Assembly: GCA_021397835.1 (NCBI GenBank)
Contig: JAJFZO010000049.1
Location: 1,183,001 to 1,247,000 of the forward strand
Length of the DNA: 64,000 nt
Direction: 5' to 3'
Source of the DNA: Moringa oleifera
Taxonomy: Eukaryota > Streptophyta > Magnoliopsida > Brassicales > Moringaceae
Position 1 is the stretch's first letter. Each line of letters starts with the position of its first letter. Below the pieces are notes generated by a model. That model did no database searches, had not been told where the DNA came from, and was given only the letters and a program-made list of their open reading frames with translations. The position numbers and the translations under genes are program-made. This document shows, one piece after another, positions 35,917 through 49,180 of the stretch.

Positions 35917-38254
35917 TCATTGATCTTCCACGGTGAAGAAGATTACCTTGTCCCATAAGTTTGGATAGGGTTTCTTGTAAACCTCCACTCTGTCAATCTG
36001 CGAAGGATCCGCCATGTCCCACTTACATTCTGGGTTTGGTATTCTCTGCTTTATGTACTCACTGCCCGTCTCGTTAAACTCAGCACTGTATAATGCGTCG
36101 GATATATAGTACACGAATGGCTTTTGACAGACATTCTCGCTGAGAGGGCGCGTGTTGAAGGCATGCGCAGTGTAATCAGCTTTCATATACCAGTTAAGGA
36201 ATGTCCTCGCCGGCATTTCCATTTCCCGGGCGGAAAATATGCCCCGGAAGATTTGAACGGCGTAGCCCCAGGAAACGGATACCGTCCAGACCCGGGATTT
36301 GTCGTAGCAGATGGACTGTTGCATGAGCCCAGCTGAGTCCAGCCTCATTGGGACCAAGAGCTTTTTCAGGGCCGCAACCCGGTTCATGTCAGGGAAAATG
36401 GGCTGAATCAAGTCCAAGTGGTGGAGAGACACCAACGGTGTTACCGGGTGCGCCGCCAGGAGCCCGAACGGGCTGCCATATATGTCCAACTAATAAAAAC
36501 CAACCACAGAAAAAGAGAGAATTAGAGGTTCAAACCGACAAGACAACTACACGGATGACTCTGTTGGATAGACTCAACTACCAGATCAAGAAGAAACTGT
36601 TGACTGCATGTTCTTCCGGGATTGGTTCACATAAAAGTTTGAAGAAAGTGAAAGAATAATCTAAGAAAGCTGTGTAGACCGAGAGAACCACCAGGTCTAA
36701 TGACTTGGAAAAAGAGAGGGCAAAAGGACGTCAGTCCATCAGTCTTGTATGGAGCGTGCAGGACTTTTAACCTAATAATTTAACTTATATCAAAAATTCA
36801 AAACAATGGACTGTCTGCTTTAAGAAAACATGCATTTCGGTTGGTGATCATTGATGGCCGTGATTGTCGGTGTTGGCTTGCCAAGACCATGAGACCTTGA
36901 AAACACAGCAAGAACTATCATTTTCATTCGTTTAACAGTAGATTTACCCCTCATGGGTATCATCGTAGTAGATGAGCCAACTGTGGGCACTTGTGAATAG
37001 TATGAAGGATAATACTTACTTTTGAAAAACCAAAATTTGTGAATCATTGAAGAAATATGAGAGATCTTTGGGGGAATAAAAAAAAGGATGGATAGACATA
37101 AATGTTTTGATCGGTTGCTGAGGAAACGCATAGGGAGGAAAGAGATTTAGAGTTTTTGAATCTTCACTGTTGGAAAACCAGAAAAACCAGATTTCTCTTC
37201 GCATTGAAGCTTCTCCGGTTTTAATATCATGTCATAAAACTCTCCATTACCACTACCCTTTTCTTCCAGTTCCTTTGTTTTCTCAGCAACTAAACAGAGA
37301 GGGAAGCACAGACGAACTAACCTGGTGAAACCCTCGCTCCTTGGTCAGAGGAACGCCGAGCTCAGACATGCAAGCATGAATTCGATCGTCTGATCCGTAT
37401 AAACTTGGGTATCTCATCATACACCTATCTTGCATTCTCTCGAGAGCTTTTGCTAATGGGTAACTTATAGCAAAACCACCGCCACCGTAAGCCATGCCAT
37501 AAGAGAAATATATGTTCTGCAGATGACTCTCTGATGAACTACCTATATAATAAAACTGGTTATGGTCATACTTAGACAAAACCCTGACCAGATTATCAGG
37601 GAAAAAGACCGTATCATCGTCACCCATCACGAACCACCTCACGTCCTCCATGCCCAGCCTCAAAGTCTCTGATACTATGCGCGATATCCTTAATGCCGAG
37701 CGGTCACCGTTCGTGTTATTGTATGGGAACTTAGATGTGTCTTCGGAGATCATTCTGGGGGGCAAAAGGTCATCGTCGGCGTCTTTCCTCACCTGCTCGT
37801 CTAACCAGACGATGCCTCGCATTTCATGGGACCTCCACCAGAGCTTGATGTAGTCTTTCCTACGGTCCCATAGCTTAGCAGAGGCTCCGATTCCAAAAAC
37901 TACGTGGCGGAGGCTTGTTTTCTCTTTGTTTTCATCGGTTTGAACTGACCCCGGAAAGGACGTAACCAGTCTGTGATGAAACTGGTCGTTAATGGTGTCG
38001 ATAGGTTGCTGGGTCGTTGGCGAATGCGATGAAGAAGAAGACAATAACCTCATCGCGTAAGCCATGTAGAGAACAAAGACCACGAGAAGGAAAGTCACCA
38101 TTAACTTTGGTACACCCCAAGAAGAAGCAAATGGGTTCTTCATGTTCTGATCCCAGAAGAGCTTCTCTTTATTTTTTCGGTTGCCTGTCATGGCGTCCCA
38201 CAGACAATTGGTCTGCGATTCACCAGTTAAAGGAACAACTCTGCCATTTACCAT
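35917..38254 (-). CDS. Fringe-like DUF604 glycosyltransferase, type II membrane protein (2 exons, 501 aa)
   Basis: Exons on the minus strand: 38254-37322 and 36489-35917, with a phase-0 GT-AG intron of 832 bp. I start at MVNGRVVPLTGESQ (38252-38254); a frame extending to 38350 adds a poly-Phe stretch from an A/T run and is unlikely. A single membrane helix (about 49-69, PKLMVTFLLVVFVLYMAYAM) gives a Golgi type II topology. The luminal part carries HVVFGIGASAKLWDRRKDYIKLWWR, the DxD-like catalytic motif WFVMGDDDTVFFPDNL (DDD at 212-214), AYGGGGFAISYPLAKAL and DRIHACMSELGVPLTKERGFHQ. The second exon starts LDIYGSPFGLLAAHPVTPLVSLHH and is also family-typical. The family is related to GT31/fringe transferases; donor and acceptor sugars are unknown to me. 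Length is normal for DUF604 proteins. Confidence 0.92.
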
Positions 38255-38393
38255 TGAAGGAATGGAGAAAGAGAAGAGAAAACGATAAAAGAAAAAAAAA
38301 AAAAAGAGGCCAAAAAACAGAACTAGATCCTCATGGTGAGATTGGCCCAACCCTAAGAAACGTGCCGTTCTTACTTAACAAATAACTCTTTTA

Positions 38394-39330
38394 TCTTTTC
38401 AAAACCATGAAGTTCATCTAATTTATCATTTCAAAGTTGAATGAGAATGCATATAGTGTTGCATGTAACCTATAATATTGTATTTTTAAAAGTTAAAATT
38501 GATTTTAATTAGTTATTAATAATTAAAATTAAATATATATAATATTCAAATTATTATCCAAATAAATTTTAAAAATTTTCAAATAATCAAAATATTTTTT
38601 GAATACCGAGAATTTTAGAACTTCTTATCTTCTACGAAACTATGAAGTCTATCTAATTATCCACTTGGTTTCATTTTAAAATTAAATGAAAAAAGTTATC
38701 TCATGTTGCACACAACCTAAAATATTGCGTTTTTCAAATATCAAAATTAATTTTAATCACTAGCGATTAAAATTCATCTAAATATATAAAAATATTCAAA
38801 TAATTATCATTAAAAATTAAAATTTTAAAATATTCAAAACTTTGAAATTCCTTTATGATCTTCTACAAAACCATGAAATTAAAGCCTATGCCAACCCACG
38901 AGCCACGGGGCTGACAAATTACAAAACATATAGAATTGAATATGATATCTAAGGGGTTAATATTAATGAAACTGAGCCATTAACTTTGATGATTTGCCAT
39001 TTAATAGTAAAGAAACTCAGAATAGAGTAAATTGACAAGAAATAAAACGGTCCAAATCAAAGTAAGATTGATAAAACCATATAATATCTTTTGGCAACAA
39101 ATTAATTTGGTTGACTACATGCAATTAATTTGAATTCCTATATCTTAGGGATTAACATGCCCAGTGCCCACAACACAATTAATGTCCTTAATTATGTACA
39201 AATAATTAATTCAGTTGTTCTCTACAAAACCATGAAGTCTATCAAATTATCCATTACTTTTCATCATATTGACTGAGTTTTAAGATTGAAAGAGGAAAGA
39301 TACCTTGCAACTAAAGGTCAAATTTAATTT
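38394..39330. repeat. Tandem and dispersed 231-235-bp AT-rich repeat family
   Basis: Copies are anchored by aaaccatgaag-like strings at 38402, 38637, 38868 and 39227, each (except the third, which is cut short) followed by tctatctaattatcca-like sequence. The first two full units share further matches (for example tgttgca..taacctaaaatattg and ttaattttaatca..). Spacing is 235, 231 and 359 bp, so the last copy is offset by inserted sequence. Confidence 0.75.
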
Positions 39331-42300
39331 AATTATTAGACATTATAAATTATAATTTTTATAAAAATAATAATAGTAACAATAAATTTTGGAGGAAAAA
39401 AAACTATAACCTCTAATTTTAAACTAAGAAATCTTACTTAGAGTTTTTCATTTATGAAAAAATTATTTAAATTATTATTTAAAAAATTATTTTTCATACA
39501 AAAATATTTTTATATTTTAAATTTTAAGTTTTTAATAAATTTTAATTTTATTTAAATTGATAGATGATCTCATAAATTACATAATGATTTCATAAACAAA
39601 TATAATAACTTTTTTATGTTAAATTGTTTTTATTTTTTCATTATTTTCATAATAAAAAAGTTCATGTTTGTATAAAAATAAAAATAAAAATGAAATCAAG
39701 TTAATTTAATAGTTAATAAATATAATAAATAATTAAAATAAAATATCATTTTGTAGATCAATTTGATTGAAAAAAAAGGACCAAAAACCAACTAATTAAA
39801 ACGATTATTTGATCTAGTTATTATCAAAAAACTGAATTAAATTAACCAAAATAAATTTGATCACTCAGTTAATATGATTAAAATCGATTAATGCTCACCC
39901 TTACTTCTTGATATCGAATTTTCATCAATTGTGAGCTAGATTGTAATGAAATAATAATAATTAGATTAGAATGAAGTTCAAAACAAGTTGATTTGGCCCA
40001 ATCCATTACTCGATAAGCTTTTTAAATTAACTTATTAAACTAGGTCTACCTGTTTTAAAAATATATAGCCTATTGTTTATCCACGGGCTTAATTGTTGGA
40101 CTTCATATGAACTATTTTTGAGTATTTAACGAGTTTTATTTGATATTTATAGGAGCTGTTTTTAAGTCTTAAACGAGTTTTATTTGAAATTTACATAGGT
40201 TATTTTTAAATTTTAAACGAGTTTTATGTAATTTTTGTACATATTTATATAAACTTAATACAAATATTATATGAGATTTATTATATTTTTTATTTATAAA
40301 TTATATTGCTTAAACGGTTCAATTTATTTTTAAATAAATAAATTTAATTCGAGTTTATTAATAATTGAAACGGATTGAAATCCAACGAATTGATTTGTAG
40401 ATCATGAGCTACATGATAAAACTAAAATTTGAAAAATAAAATATATCAACATTTTATTTTACTTTTTTTAATCATAATTATTTATATATTTTATGATCAG
40501 CTATCTAACTCCATAGTTTTTAATTATCGATTTTAATTTAATTTTTTTACTAAAATTTGAAAAATAAAATATATCAAAATTTTGTTTTACTTTTTTTAAT
40601 CATAATTATTTATATATTTTATGATCAGTAATCTAAATGGATAGTTTTTAATTGTCGATTTCAATTTAATTTTTTAAATTAAATATTATAAAAATTAAAT
40701 AAATATTTAATTAATATCATTAATTTATATTTTATTTTTAAAAATAAATATTTAATTATTTTAATTAAAATATTTTCTATTAATAATCATGTAATTACTA
40801 TATCTATTTTTTGTATAAAAAATTAAAAAATAATTAAAATTGATTTCCAACCGTTTTTAAATGTAACCTCACCCGAATATTAAATTAATGGTTGAAATTC
40901 CAAAATTATAAATTAAATTTTAATTTATTAATTTAGTCAAAATTAGACTTTAACTCATATGGTTATAAAAAATTAAGAGTATGTTTTTTTTAAAAAAACT
41001 CAAAAATGACTTTAATGGATTATTCACCTCATTTCAGATTCATCTCTTGAATTTGATCACTTTTTGTTTTATTTTTTTTAAAAATAAAATTTTTTAATAA
41101 TATAAATTTAAAATTATATATTTGCAATGCAATACTTAAAAAATTTTGTTTTTTATTATAGTTTGAATATTTTTTTATCTCTAAAAATTTTCAAGTTAAA
41201 ATTTATTATATAAAATATTTAATTTCAATATTTTAATTTTTTAAATAAAATTAATTAATATTTAATTTATTATTTTAAAATATATAATTTTAATTAAAAA
41301 TTATAAACATCAAAGTATTTTTATTACTTTATCTAAAAAATAATTATTTTACCAAAAGTAAAGACTTGAAATGCTTAGTATATTTCCTTCCAATCATAAT
41401 AATTGGTGTGTCAAATAATAAAATACCTTTTTCGTTCTTATTATTTATTGAGATGCTAACACATCATTAATTATTTTTTTGTATTTAATTTTTTTGCACT
41501 AATCTTTTTCATTTGATAGAATAATTCGTTCTCTGTATTTAAAAAAAAAAACTTAAGTATAAACAAATTAATTAATATCATGATTTTTTTTCTTCATTAT
41601 ATAGCAACTAATACAGATTTTGTTAATAAAATTATATGAATAAGCCATATATTTGAGAAAACAAAGTATTTTTATATAAAAAAGGTTTTTTATTTTTTAT
41701 ATGTTACTTAAATGGTGTTTTTTGTTTTTATTTGTAAATATTTTCAAAACTTTTAATATAGCATCTAAAAAGGGTTTATATTTATTCCACATAGAATCGT
41801 GACCTACTTTACTTAGGTACAAAAGTAATTTTCATCTTCATGTGTTCTATTCATGCACACGATACTATAAAATTTATTATTATCTATTTTTATATATAAT
41901 ATATTTATATCGATATAATAAATAATAAATTAGTTAATTAATTTAGAGAAATTAGTACTGTTGAAATTAAGAAAAGATGAAAAGACATTAAAAATAAATA
42001 AATTTGCAGACTGTTTGTGTCCTGCTCCATATCCCTGGACTGTCATTTCATTTTATCTTGGCTGGTGAGCAGGTGGACAGCCGACTTTCTTTGCTTTATC
42101 ACAATCCCCCTCCTCACATTCTCCCTTCCCTCAAAATCCTTCCCTTAATCTCTTAAAATAATAATAATAAAAATCTTGGCTACAAATGATCCAAGCTTAC
42201 ATGAAACGGACTTCATTTTGACCGTACAAAAGTGAGTTAATTCTGTACCTAATTTTGAACTGTAATTTAACAAGTCTTGCTTGTGTTGTGTGTAAGTGTC

Positions 42301-42355
42301 CAGAACTGTCTCTCTAGTTCTACTGTAGTCGAGTTGCTCAACTCTGTGATCAACT
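39331..42355. other. AT-rich spacer upstream of the UGT pseudogene
   Basis: Very A/T-rich DNA with no recognisable gene, apart from the 128-bp tandem repeat listed separately. The last 350 bases become more balanced and correspond to the former promoter of the UGT pseudogene. Confidence 0.5.
40421..40676. repeat. Two-copy 128-bp tandem repeat
   Basis: The unit beginning actaaaatttgaaaaataaa at 40421 recurs at 40549. The two copies run in register through tttttttaatcataattatt and ttttatgatcag with only scattered substitutions. Confidence 0.88.
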
Positions 42356-43773
42356 ATGGCGGAAGATCTGCAAGTTGTGATGCTTCCATGGTCTGCCTTT
42401 GGCCACATGATACCATTCTTTCAGCTCTCCGTGGCTTTAGCCAAAGCTGGAGTCAGAGTCTTCTTCGTATCAACCCCAAAAAACATAGAGAGGCTCCCTC
42501 GAGTCCCTCCAAGTTTAACCGATCGGCTAAGGTTAGTGGCGCTTCCGTTTCCAGTGATAGAAAATTTGCCAGAAGGCGCTAAGGCCACCATTGATGTTCC
42601 CTTTGAGAAGATTCAGTACCTCAAGGTTGCACATGATCTCCTGCGACACTCTTTCGAGCAGTTGGTTGTGGATCAGTCGCCTGACTGGATGATCATAGAT
42701 TTTCCGGTTCATTGGGCGGCTGAGGTTGCCATAGCACACCATATACCACTCATGATCTTCTCTGTTTTTCCAGCTTCTTCATCGGTTTTCTTCGGGAGTC
42801 CTGAGTTTCTGGCGGGCGAAAGTAGAAAACGAATCAGGTCGTCACGCCAAAGCCTAACGTCCCCTCCAGAGTGGGTGGGTTTTCCCTCTTCTTTAGCTTA
42901 TCGAAGTTTTGAGGGCAATGGCGTCTATGCAGGGTTTTACGGAGGGAATGCCTCTGGTACAACAGATGCTCAAAGGATTGCTATAACTCTTGAGTGCATG
43001 CCGAGCTGTGGCCATACGCAGTTGCTATGAATATGAAGGTGAGTACCTGAATTTATTAGAGAAGATAACAGCCAGGCCTGTGATTCCTGTAGGCGTACTC
43101 CCACAAGAGAAACTACTAGCAGATTTAGAGATCAACAATGGTGGTTCATGGGGCGAAACCTTTAGATGGCTTGATGAGCAGAAGGCCAAGTCAGTTGTGT
43201 TTTGTAGGGTTCGGCAGCGAGTGTAAGCTGAGCAAAGAACAAGTTTGTGAGATTGCCAATGGACTGGAACTCTCTGGGCTGCCATTTTTGTGGGCACTGA
43301 GGAAACCCAGTTGGGCCACCGATGACCTTGACTGTTTGCCGGAACGTTTCAGGGAGAAGACCCATGGGAGGGGGGCTGTGAGCATCGGCTGGGCACCGCA
43401 GAAGCAGATCCTGGCGCACCCATCAATTGGGGGCTCCTTGTTTCACTCTGGTTGGGGTTCTGTTATTGAGACCCTGCAGGTTGGGCACTCTCTTGTGCTG
43501 TTACCTCTCATTATCGACCAACCTCTGAATGCAAGGGTGTTGGTTGACAAAGGCATGGCCGTGGAAATGGAGAGGAAGGACGACGGGTCCTTCACGGGAG
43601 ACGCCATAGCCAAGGCTCTGAGGCTCGTCATGGTAGCCGAGGAAGGAGAGAAACTGAGGAAGAAAGCTAGAGAAGCTGCTGCAGTTTTCGGAGATGAGAA
43701 GCTGCATCAAGATCATTACTTTGCTAAATTTGTTGATTACCTTAAAATGGAGTTGCAGAACAACACTAGTTAG
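42356..43773 (+). pseudogene. UGT91-type UDP-glycosyltransferase, frameshifted
   Basis: The reading frame opens with MAEDLQVVMLPWSAFGHMIP, including the catalytic-type His of FGHMIP, and is about as long as the intact UGT at 51615-53036. Two single-base insertions relative to that gene break it: one near 42987-42997 (the frame ends as MPSCGHTQLL) and one in the T-run at 43199-43202 (SVVF then out of frame). The remaining segments stay open and conserved, including the PSPG donor-sugar box WAPQKQILAHPSIGGSLFHS (from about 43393). The lack of other damage suggests recent inactivation, or possibly sequence error. As written it cannot make a full enzyme. Confidence 0.9.
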
Positions 43774-44837
43774 TGTCATCGTCTAGGTTGTCTGGTTCTG
43801 TAGGAATTTGCTTTCAGTTGACGCAACGTGTACTGTGGACTTAATGCTTTGAAGAGCCTATAGCTCCTAATGAATAAACAAACTTCCCAATTCTCGTCAG
43901 GCAATCAGAGAACCCTCCAATTTATTTATTTATATTTTAAAAAAACACAAACTATTTTAAGTGTAGTTTAGGTATTTTCTCTCAAATATCAATTAAATTA
44001 TTTGTTACTTGTTGGACCCAATTCCTGTTTTCCAGCAATATAATAAATTTTCTAATCCAGAGACTTTGACATGTTTGGTTAAAATAGTTTGGGGAATCTA
44101 AAACTATAGTCAAGATGATTTATTCCCTAATTTTAGCATCACTTCAAGTGGCGCATATCATGACACATAGACTATCTATTTTCCTTCAATTTCATTTCCA
44201 ATTTCAATTACGCTAATTTTAAAATTTATATTAGTTACATCCCCTGTTAGAAGATGGAAATCTACTTAATTGAAGCTCACAATCACTCGTAGAAAGAAAT
44301 TAAATTTGTCTATAATATGGTAAGTTTACAATCAGTGAGTTATGTTTGTGTAAAAGGCTGTTAAAGCCATCCAGGGAAATGAAAATGACAAAAGAAAACT
44401 CTGATCACCACAGTAAACAGAAGCACATGCCCAATTTACTTGTCATTTAAGAGGAGGGAACAGTCTCCAATGAGAAAAGGAAGAAATTAAGTTGCTACCA
44501 GTTTTATGTTGAAAATTGACTAGAAGATAGCATCCATATAAACAGACTCTGGTCTGAACCATTGTCAACATGCAAAATGGGGGAAAAATGTAAACAAAGT
44601 GAATGAAGAACCAAAAATCAGAAATAATACAATACTGTCAACCTGGATCAACATTGTGAACCTTCAGAGACCCTTTCTGAACTCTTGTCCTGTCAGCAAG
44701 AAGGCAGAAATTGTTGTAAAGGGAAAACAAGGGCACCAGCATACTTGGGCCAAATCTTTGCATTTTATGTGTCTCCAGGAGTATATTTGACTTGGCAAGC
44801 AGTTCCAGAGAACGATCCAAATTGTTTATCAGCAGTA
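43774..44837. other. Spacer and 3' flanks between UGT pseudogene and MSL1
   Basis: A likely poly(A) signal for the UGT pseudogene (tgaataaacaaac near 43870) is followed by AT-rich DNA. The right part should hold the 3' untranslated region of the minus-strand MSL1 gene. No exon is recognised. Confidence 0.45.
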
Positions 44838-47800
44838 TCACCCACTGGCTGAATCTTCCCAGGTGCTGCCTAACTTAGCACCATGCTTCTTAATAATCTG
44901 GACTGACTGCAGGAGAATATCTTGTTGTGTGGAGTATAACTCATCTTTGCTCTGTATTCATAGATTAAAATTTAAAAACAGATGTAGATCAAATGAAAAT
45001 GCAAAAGCATATGATCAGGAAAAGTATTTATATAATATATATCTCTCTGTTCAAGCATTAGGCATTCAACAGAAAGCTTCAGGTCAAAAAAATGTGTCAA
45101 ATAAACAGACAAGCAGCCCTGCACTAATTGGTGTGAGAAGGGGCAAAAAAGTGGAAGGCAAGGGGCCCCTACCATATGTTTGAGATTGCATCCCAGAGTC
45201 AATTCTGCAAAGGAACTCTCTACGCATGACAAGAAGCAGTGAGGGGCCTCTTTTCCCAGGAAAACTTTAGGGTTAGATCTTAGCATGCCCTTGATTTCAT
45301 CTGATATCTGGGGAATCTTGTCCAGATCATCAATTTTCAGAGGAATTTTGGTGACTATGGCACGCCACTGAGCACGTGACTTATTCACAATTATCTATGG
45401 GTTTTCCAGAGCAGACATTAAGCATATGCTTAAGCATGGCTACAGATGAGATAAATGATGAGTACAGAAGACAGAGCAATGAACAAAAGGAATAAGAAAA
45501 AGGGCATGCCTGACTAGAAAACAATGAATTTGGAACTACAACTGGGAATTTCTCAGCATTCAGTAATAATGTGGTTGTCAGTCCCATTTCCACTACTTGA
45601 CCTTCTATAGATCCAGCCTGAAAAGAACAGAAGTTACTAACTCCTCAAAGAGAAAATATGTAACAGAGAAAACAGAAGATATAGTGTCATTTGTCGACTG
45701 AATGACGAATAATAGTACTTCTATGCCTGTCAGTCTAGAAACTATGATGCTGCAGATTTACACACACAAAAGTCGGATCAATGCAAATATTTACAACTTT
45801 AAAAGAAGTTTAGGCTACATTTCACAATTTGACAAGTATTATACCTTATATGCCATGCAGGAGACCATCTAAATTTCAAGGATTGATCTAATTCATGAAA
45901 GTAAAATTATAGTAGAAATGTATTCTATAATAATATGTGTAAACCACTATAAACACTGAACTACAGATGCCGCGGAACCTGATTATCAAATAGTGACTAT
46001 TAAGCAGCCAGACATGACATACAAACTCATAAACAAATAGACACATTTCTGCACATTCCATGACAAGATCACCTTTTGACATCCTGGAATTATATCATCT
46101 CAAATAGAAGGCATTATATAATAAATAATAAAATTATTCTTTTCGTCTATTATGTCACCCTAGTGATCACGTTCATCAGTATTGCACAACCAGCAAAACA
46201 GTGACTCAGAGAAATTTAATGTCCATCAAAAGGAAACACATCGGTCCATGTTCAACATACTCTAGTTGTATCTCCAATGAAAAACGTCATATTCGACTTA
46301 CCCATACTCTTAGTTTTCACAAAAAAAGAATGCTCAACTTACCTCTATCGTGTCTCCAATGAAAGGGATAATGTAAAACTTACTTTTATTGTGTCTCCCA
46401 ATGAGAAAGGTTTTGAAAACTGCATAGACAACCCACTCAGCACATTCCCAAGGACATCCCTAGCAGCAAAAGCAGTAGCCACTCCTGCAATATAGCAATA
46501 CGCAAGTCAGAACTTCATAAACCAGGCAGGTAGTCAAAGAAAGGTAATTATAACATCATCGATAAGGTCATGGTCACCACATGGACTGCAATGCCTTGTA
46601 ATTTGTCTTTCAAATCATAGCTGACACAAGGATGTTAAGGTGAATGGAGAGGGTGACAGATAAGAAGGACAGATTCGTAAAGAGCATTTTACACAGCCTA
46701 GACACCTTCAAGTTTCCGATAAAAGATAAGAGGCCACAAAGACTTCTGACAGACAATACACTCGAATCGGATTTTGTTAAAAGCTTGATAATTTAAAGGT
46801 GAGAAATACAGCCTAGTAACCTATATGATGAATATATAAATGAAAACGGAAGAAAAGGAGTCCAGATATCATAACCCGAGTACATGACAGAAGGACTAAG
46901 CCCTTCACAAATGACTAAGTACGGGAATTTGTTAAACATATATGATTTCAACTTCAATTCAAAAGAGAAGGAAAATACTGAATTAGTTATTTCAAGAAAC
47001 CCACTGCTCTATTAGAAATGATTATGGAAACAATATGGGCCCAAAAAAAAAAAAGTGTATAAGAAAGAGAGGCAAGCAAAAAAGAAGTCTAGCTTGTTTC
47101 AAAAATTTGTCTATGTAAGATCCGATCATCATACATGAACAGAAAGAAAAGAGCTTATGCAATTAGTAGCCAACACCCAACCTCCTATGCCACCAACTGT
47201 CAGAATAGATTGCACAGCCACCCCACACGCCTCTGCCAAGGCCATTGACCCAATAACAAATAAGCCAACAGATGAAACTTTGTCCAACGTTAACAACTTC
47301 TCCCGATCTATTCCAGCCAAACTCTCAGCAGCCAATGCACGAGCAAACACATTTGTTTTCCAACGATGTAGAAACCACACAAATGAAAGGATAACAGCAC
47401 CCCTCCATGCCTGTGTAACATATTGTGATGCTATAGTTGTTGGCGCAACCATCATGCCACTGTCAGTCACGGCTATCATGCATTTGTCAGATAATGCATA
47501 GTATACACTAGCATGCAAATCAAAATATCACCAAAAGACAAATACTGAAACCACTTACATTTGTGAAAATGCCATGAAGGTTACTAGATATCGTACTGGA
47601 TCCTCCAACGCACCCCAAAAACTTTTCTCATAGGGAATTTGCTCCACAGACAACCCTCCAGGAAGTAAAACAGCAGGACCTTGCATGGCATATTTGTGAA
47701 ACCTCCTCAAAAGCCTAGGCATCACCACCCAAGCCAGAATTGTACCAATCAAGGTATAACTAACAGGGACAACCACATTTTTAAGATATGGATGTGTGTC

Positions 47801-48370
47801 TACCAAATGTTGAACATGAGGGGTTAGCTCATCATAGGATTCTTTAGCCTTTTGCTCAGTATAAGTGACTGCATCTTGTACATTATACCATGCATCCTTA
47901 AACTTATCAAGCCAATTGCCCCCAGCAACACCACTGTTACTAACATCTACTTCGCTTGCACCAGCTTGGACTTCAAAGTCCCCAGGTTTATCAGCTTTAC
48001 TGCTGAAAGATAATGAGTAGGATGAATGCCTGAAGGTGGGACTCGTCAAAATGGAAGGCACAGTTTTCTGAAAGCCTAAACTTGAAGATAGAGATGAAAA
48101 TGAAGAAACAAGTTTTGTTTTGCAACAAAGGTTATCAAGAAGAAAGTGCAAACTCAGAACACTAGCATGGCCATTTAACAAATTTCCAACAGAATACGAC
48201 TTGCCCTTGGGATAATTGGAGTAGGCATAGGATGATCTTACATGATATTGTTCTGCATCTCTTGCAAGGTTCATGTAATGTCGGTAAGATTGGAAAGATT
48301 GTGGTTTCCAGGGCAGGTTTGTTGAAATACGAAGGGATTTCAGAACTGAAAAGCTAACCCCAGCCATCAT
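44838..48370 (-). CDS. MSL1: Mitochondrial MscS-like mechanosensitive channel (6 exons, 544 aa)
   Basis: Exons on the minus strand: 48370-47559, 47459-47182, 46484-46384, 45617-45510, 45394-45173, 44951-44838; 1635 nt, phases close. The N-terminus (MMAGVSFSVLKSLRISTNL, with a second Met at codon 2) is Arg/Ser-rich and poor in acidic residues for its first ~35 residues, as in a mitochondrial transit peptide. Membrane helices include VVVPVSYTLIGTILAWVVM, and the MscS pore helix region reads TVGGIGGVATAFAARDVLGN, followed by PFSLGDTIK and the beta-domain segment VEMGLTTTLLLNAEKFPVVV. The family gates ion flow in response to membrane tension; Arabidopsis MSL1 sits in the inner mitochondrial membrane. 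Intron 4 uses a GC donor (CAG|GCATGC, 45509-45508), the only non-GT site among the models here. A likely 5' leader exon lies near 48970-49160. Confidence 0.93.
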
Positions 48371-49180
48371 ACCAACTTAGAAAACCAAAGGACTTTAATT
48401 TTCAACACTTCTACCACCTTTTGAGGACCAATTGAAACCCAGAATTAATCACCTTAAACACGATCTGCTAGTAACAAAGCATAAAAGGAAAATCAATGAA
48501 ATAGTTCCACTAGAAAATATTCCAAACAAATATTACAGCATTAGAGCCCTGCAGATCATAATATACATATGCTGGGAATAACAGAAATACTGGAAAAATT
48601 TAGTCAACGTAATGACAATGAAGATGAGATGGCTACAGATAAGCTCTAAATGCGTTGTTTAGATGCTGATAAATGAAGCAAAATAAAGAATTAGAACTTG
48701 AAGTACCATTATTGTGTTCATGCTGATTTTCAGAATTTAGATGATCAATAATTCAACTCCAACCACTACGAGATGAGAGGTTTGGGTCATAGGATAGCTA
48801 TATTTTCCTTGGCCCAATAATCTAAGAAGAACCAAGAGAAATGAAAAAGAAAAAGAAAAAGACTCAATATACAACATTTCTGTCTCTTCTATTTTCGTAA
48901 ATTTCTCGGTAACCAAACAAAAGAATAAAATAAAACTAGTTGGCAATGAAAAATAGATAAAAACCAACCTGAAAAAAATCGAACTTTCCGACCTACATGA
49001 GATTTTAAGAGCTTTCCAGTAGAACCTCGGCTGCAGAGAGAGCGCCCTTGCTTGATGTCGGAGACAATTACAGCAGCCAACTGACCAAAACGGCTGAATC
49101 GTAAACGTCGAGTAGGTCCTCCTTAGATACAAGTTATTTTCTGTCCGTTGGATGGATCTCATGGCTTCTGTAGTACCATC
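48371..49180 (-). other. Probable 5' leader exon and leader intron of MSL1
   Basis: A balanced-composition stretch at about 48970-49170, read on the minus strand, ends in TTTTTTTCAG|GTTGGT, a plausible donor. The DNA from there to the MSL1 start is intron-like. The frame at 48737-49162 runs through this donor and is not supported as coding. Confidence 0.4.

Noticed and set aside
36662..36681. String ctaagaaagctgtgtagacc resembling the complement of miR396
   Set aside because: Several mismatches to the mature miRNA and no partner arm able to form a precursor hairpin nearby.
38255..38350. Longer N-terminus for the DUF604 glycosyltransferase
   Set aside because: Adds a poly-Phe tract from an A/T run; the downstream Met gives a normal family start.
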